Below are positions 62,403 to 64,000 of a stretch of 64,000 nt of DNA, piece by piece. Positions within the stretch are counted from its first letter, which is position 1. Each line of letters starts with the position of its first letter. The notes beneath the pieces are model-generated. The model ran no database searches. It was not told the origin of the DNA and saw only the letters and a list, made by a program, of their open reading frames with translations. This DNA comes from Anthoceros angustus (lineage: Eukaryota > Streptophyta > Anthocerotopsida > Anthocerotales > Anthocerotaceae): NCBI GenBank assembly GCA_010909165.1, contig VJWM01000118.1, positions 496,001 to 560,000 on the forward strand, in the 5' to 3' direction. The translations under genes and the position numbers were made by a program.

Positions 62403-62782
62403 ATTTTTGTAACTATATGCATATATTAGACCTCGCATCATAAAAGTCTAGCTATGTCTTCCATTAACAAGTTTGTTTCTTATCTTTGTAATTCGTTTGA
62501 TCAATCTCATTCAAGTTATTCTAATGAAAACCCTCACAAATAAAACTTTCTCATTTTGCGGTCTCACAATGAGCTAATTATCAAATAAGCCACATACATG
62601 AGAATGCAAAACTAATTAAACTAACGGTTGTTTTGATGTACGTGAATTTTTAGCATGTATTTCTAGTGTGGAAGTGTTAGTGAAAAGAGGTGCATCTAAG
62701 TAACAGCCTAGAGAAAGATGATAGGTTTATACTACAGTAATTTGTCCACTGTGTTTATCTACAGGATGCATGACGACTTGTA

Positions 62783-62914
62783 CAATTATGATATAGAACT
62801 ATTCAACAAATAAATAACATGTTAGTTTTGTCCTTGCTAAAAAAAGGCCAATTATGATATAGAACTATTCAACAAATAAATAACATGTTAGTTTTGTCCT
62901 TGCTAAAAAAGGCA
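62783..62914 (+). repeat. 66-bp tandem duplication, essentially exact
   Basis: CAATTATGATATAGAACTAT through TTTTGTCCTTGCTAAAAAA occurs at 62783 and 62849 with no substitution seen apart from one base in the A tract. Confidence 0.92.
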
Positions 62915-63532
62915 ACAATGTTCTGCATAAAGTATGTAAAATAGTTGGTGAAACCTGTGTACATAAAATAGCTCGTGCACCCAAGACCTTCAAAATCTTC
63001 GGCACCACGACCCATGAAGAAGAAGAAGAATTTTATTTAAGTCCGCTAAGGACGGATTTCCATCATGGGACTGAAATATGATAACTGCATCCATGGAAGA
63101 TGGATTTATCCCATCTTTTTGTAGTCATTAAAGCATCTATTAATTATTCTTTACATACTATTCAAGTCTTTAGAAGATGATATTATAAGGAAAAAATAAT
63201 TATTTACTTTCTCGAGATTTATGCATATTCTCACATTTTTCATGTGTTCACATATTCTTTGCAATTTTCACAAAAGTTTATATGTTCTTATGCCTACACA
63301 TGTGATTAGTGCATCTTTTTAAAAATTAATTGTTTCTTATTTCCATGGGTTTATTTGGTGTATTCAAATGCGGGTTAGTACATATGTTCACAACAAAGAA
63401 CTATGAGGTTCTTATAATGCATTATGTAAAACACACATACATAAGGACTATGAGATTTGAGTTCTCATTTGCATGTACTTATCCGTCACTGGTTGTAGGA
63501 TACTTGTCTTCTGATAATTTGGGGAGCTCAAA

Positions 63533-63964
63533 ATGAATTCATCCTATTTTGTTATCAAAATCAAAGTGCCAGTATTTGTTGGTTTGGTTTTGCTGTCGTA
63601 CTCTTGTCCCACGACCGCAGCAAGATTAGACTTTCCAAGTTCAACTTCTATGTTTTTGTCATCCCTTAAGCCACAACAATCACCTCAAGTCCTTGCACAG
63701 GAAGTTCCGCAATGTCCTTGCACTCAAGTTGCTGACCCTCGAAGCAACACATGCCCCCCTAAGAAAATCTTTGTATGCCTTTGTTACCTTACCATTGGAT
63801 CTAAAGAACAATACGGCATTTGCACAAGACCACTTGATATGATATACCCGAAATGTTATCAATCTTCATTTCCAATATGGCCTGATGCACCGTGGGCACA
63901 ATGGAACATACTTTGTAGATGTCCACTTCAATGTGCAATATGTAAGGCAGAACTTAGAAATTAA
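63533..63964 (+). CDS. Small secreted cysteine-rich protein, family not recognised
   Basis: A 143-residue frame with a hydrophobic N-terminal segment (VPVFVGLVLLSYSC, residues 12-25) and a likely signal peptidase site after TTAA near residue 30. The mature part carries 11 cysteines in a patterned array: CPC, a single C, CLC, single Cs, then CRC, C and C near the end, mostly as C-x-C pairs. Length, signal peptide and paired cysteines suggest an extracellular disulfide-rich peptide or inhibitor-like protein, but I do not recognise the family. The odd cysteine count means either one free cysteine or a missing exon. The stop codon is 36 bases from the window edge. Confidence 0.55.
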   Translation: MNSSYFVIKIKVPVFVGLVLLSYSCPTTAARLDFPSSTSMFLSSLKPQQSPQVLAQEVPQCPCTQVADPRSNTCPPKKIFVCLCYLTIGSKEQYGICTRPLDMIYPKCYQSSFPIWPDAPWAQWNILCRCPLQCAICKAELRN

Positions 63965-64000
63965 AATAGACTTTGGTCACAAGTCTTGTTGTTCTTTCGT

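Larger units (their letters stand above)
60652..63532. other. Intergenic, repeat-rich and increasingly AT-rich
   Basis: This stretch holds the PDI 3' UTR and then several short tandem repeats (listed separately). A TATA-like TTTTATAGGGAGG at about 62157-62169 lies beside the 79-base repeat. The small open frames show no family signature. Beyond 62.5 kb the sequence is AT-rich. Confidence 0.5.

Overview
The window is nuclear DNA from a land plant, probably a non-seed plant such as a bryophyte or lycophyte. The evidence is a set of typical plant nuclear genes with spliceosomal introns: an ARL5-type GTPase, a plant C2-type phospholipase D, a double B-box protein, COP9 signalosome subunit 1 and a KDEL-tailed PDI. 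Plant-type LINE and Ty3/gypsy elements and Roc-COR sequences are also present. The species cannot be fixed from the sequence alone.

Layout: 1-3.3 kb is the 5' part of a reverse-oriented, decayed Ty3/gypsy element (RT, protease, gag, Met-type primer site, LTR). 3.07-7.47 kb is a 2.2-kb direct tandem duplication that carries a piece of that LTR and the Roc/COR part of a Roco-family gene; the second copy runs on into the rest of the COR domain and a C-terminal tail (to about 8.3 kb). 9.7-24.3 kb is a gene-rich island with intact frames: a GST-like fragment (-), mitochondrial-type ribosomal protein bL31 (+), a small uncharacterised gene (+), ARLB1/ARL5 (+), an 11-exon PLD (+), a five-exon BBX gene (-) and six-exon CSN1 (-).

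25.4-58.1 kb is a LINE split by a 30.6-kb Ty3/gypsy insertion. The insertion is flanked by the 5-bp target duplication GCTAT and is ordered LTR-internal-LTR-internal-LTR, with LTRs of about 4.4 kb (the first swollen to 9.4 kb by internal tandem duplications). Each internal unit has the gag, protease, RT, RNase H, integrase order and ends in a GPY-type integrase tail. The copies differ mainly by small indels in CG- and CAG/CTG-rich sequence while the neighbouring genes have perfect frames. This suggests methylation-linked sequencing error rather than decay.

59.1-60.65 kb holds an intronless PDI gene. 60.7-63.5 kb is AT-rich and full of short tandem repeats, and the window closes with a small secreted cysteine-rich protein gene. 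Functionally the genes are unrelated housekeeping or signalling genes: lipid signalling (PLD), Golgi traffic (ARL5), light signalling (BBX and CSN1, adjacent and co-oriented), ER folding (PDI) and the mitochondrial ribosome (bL31).
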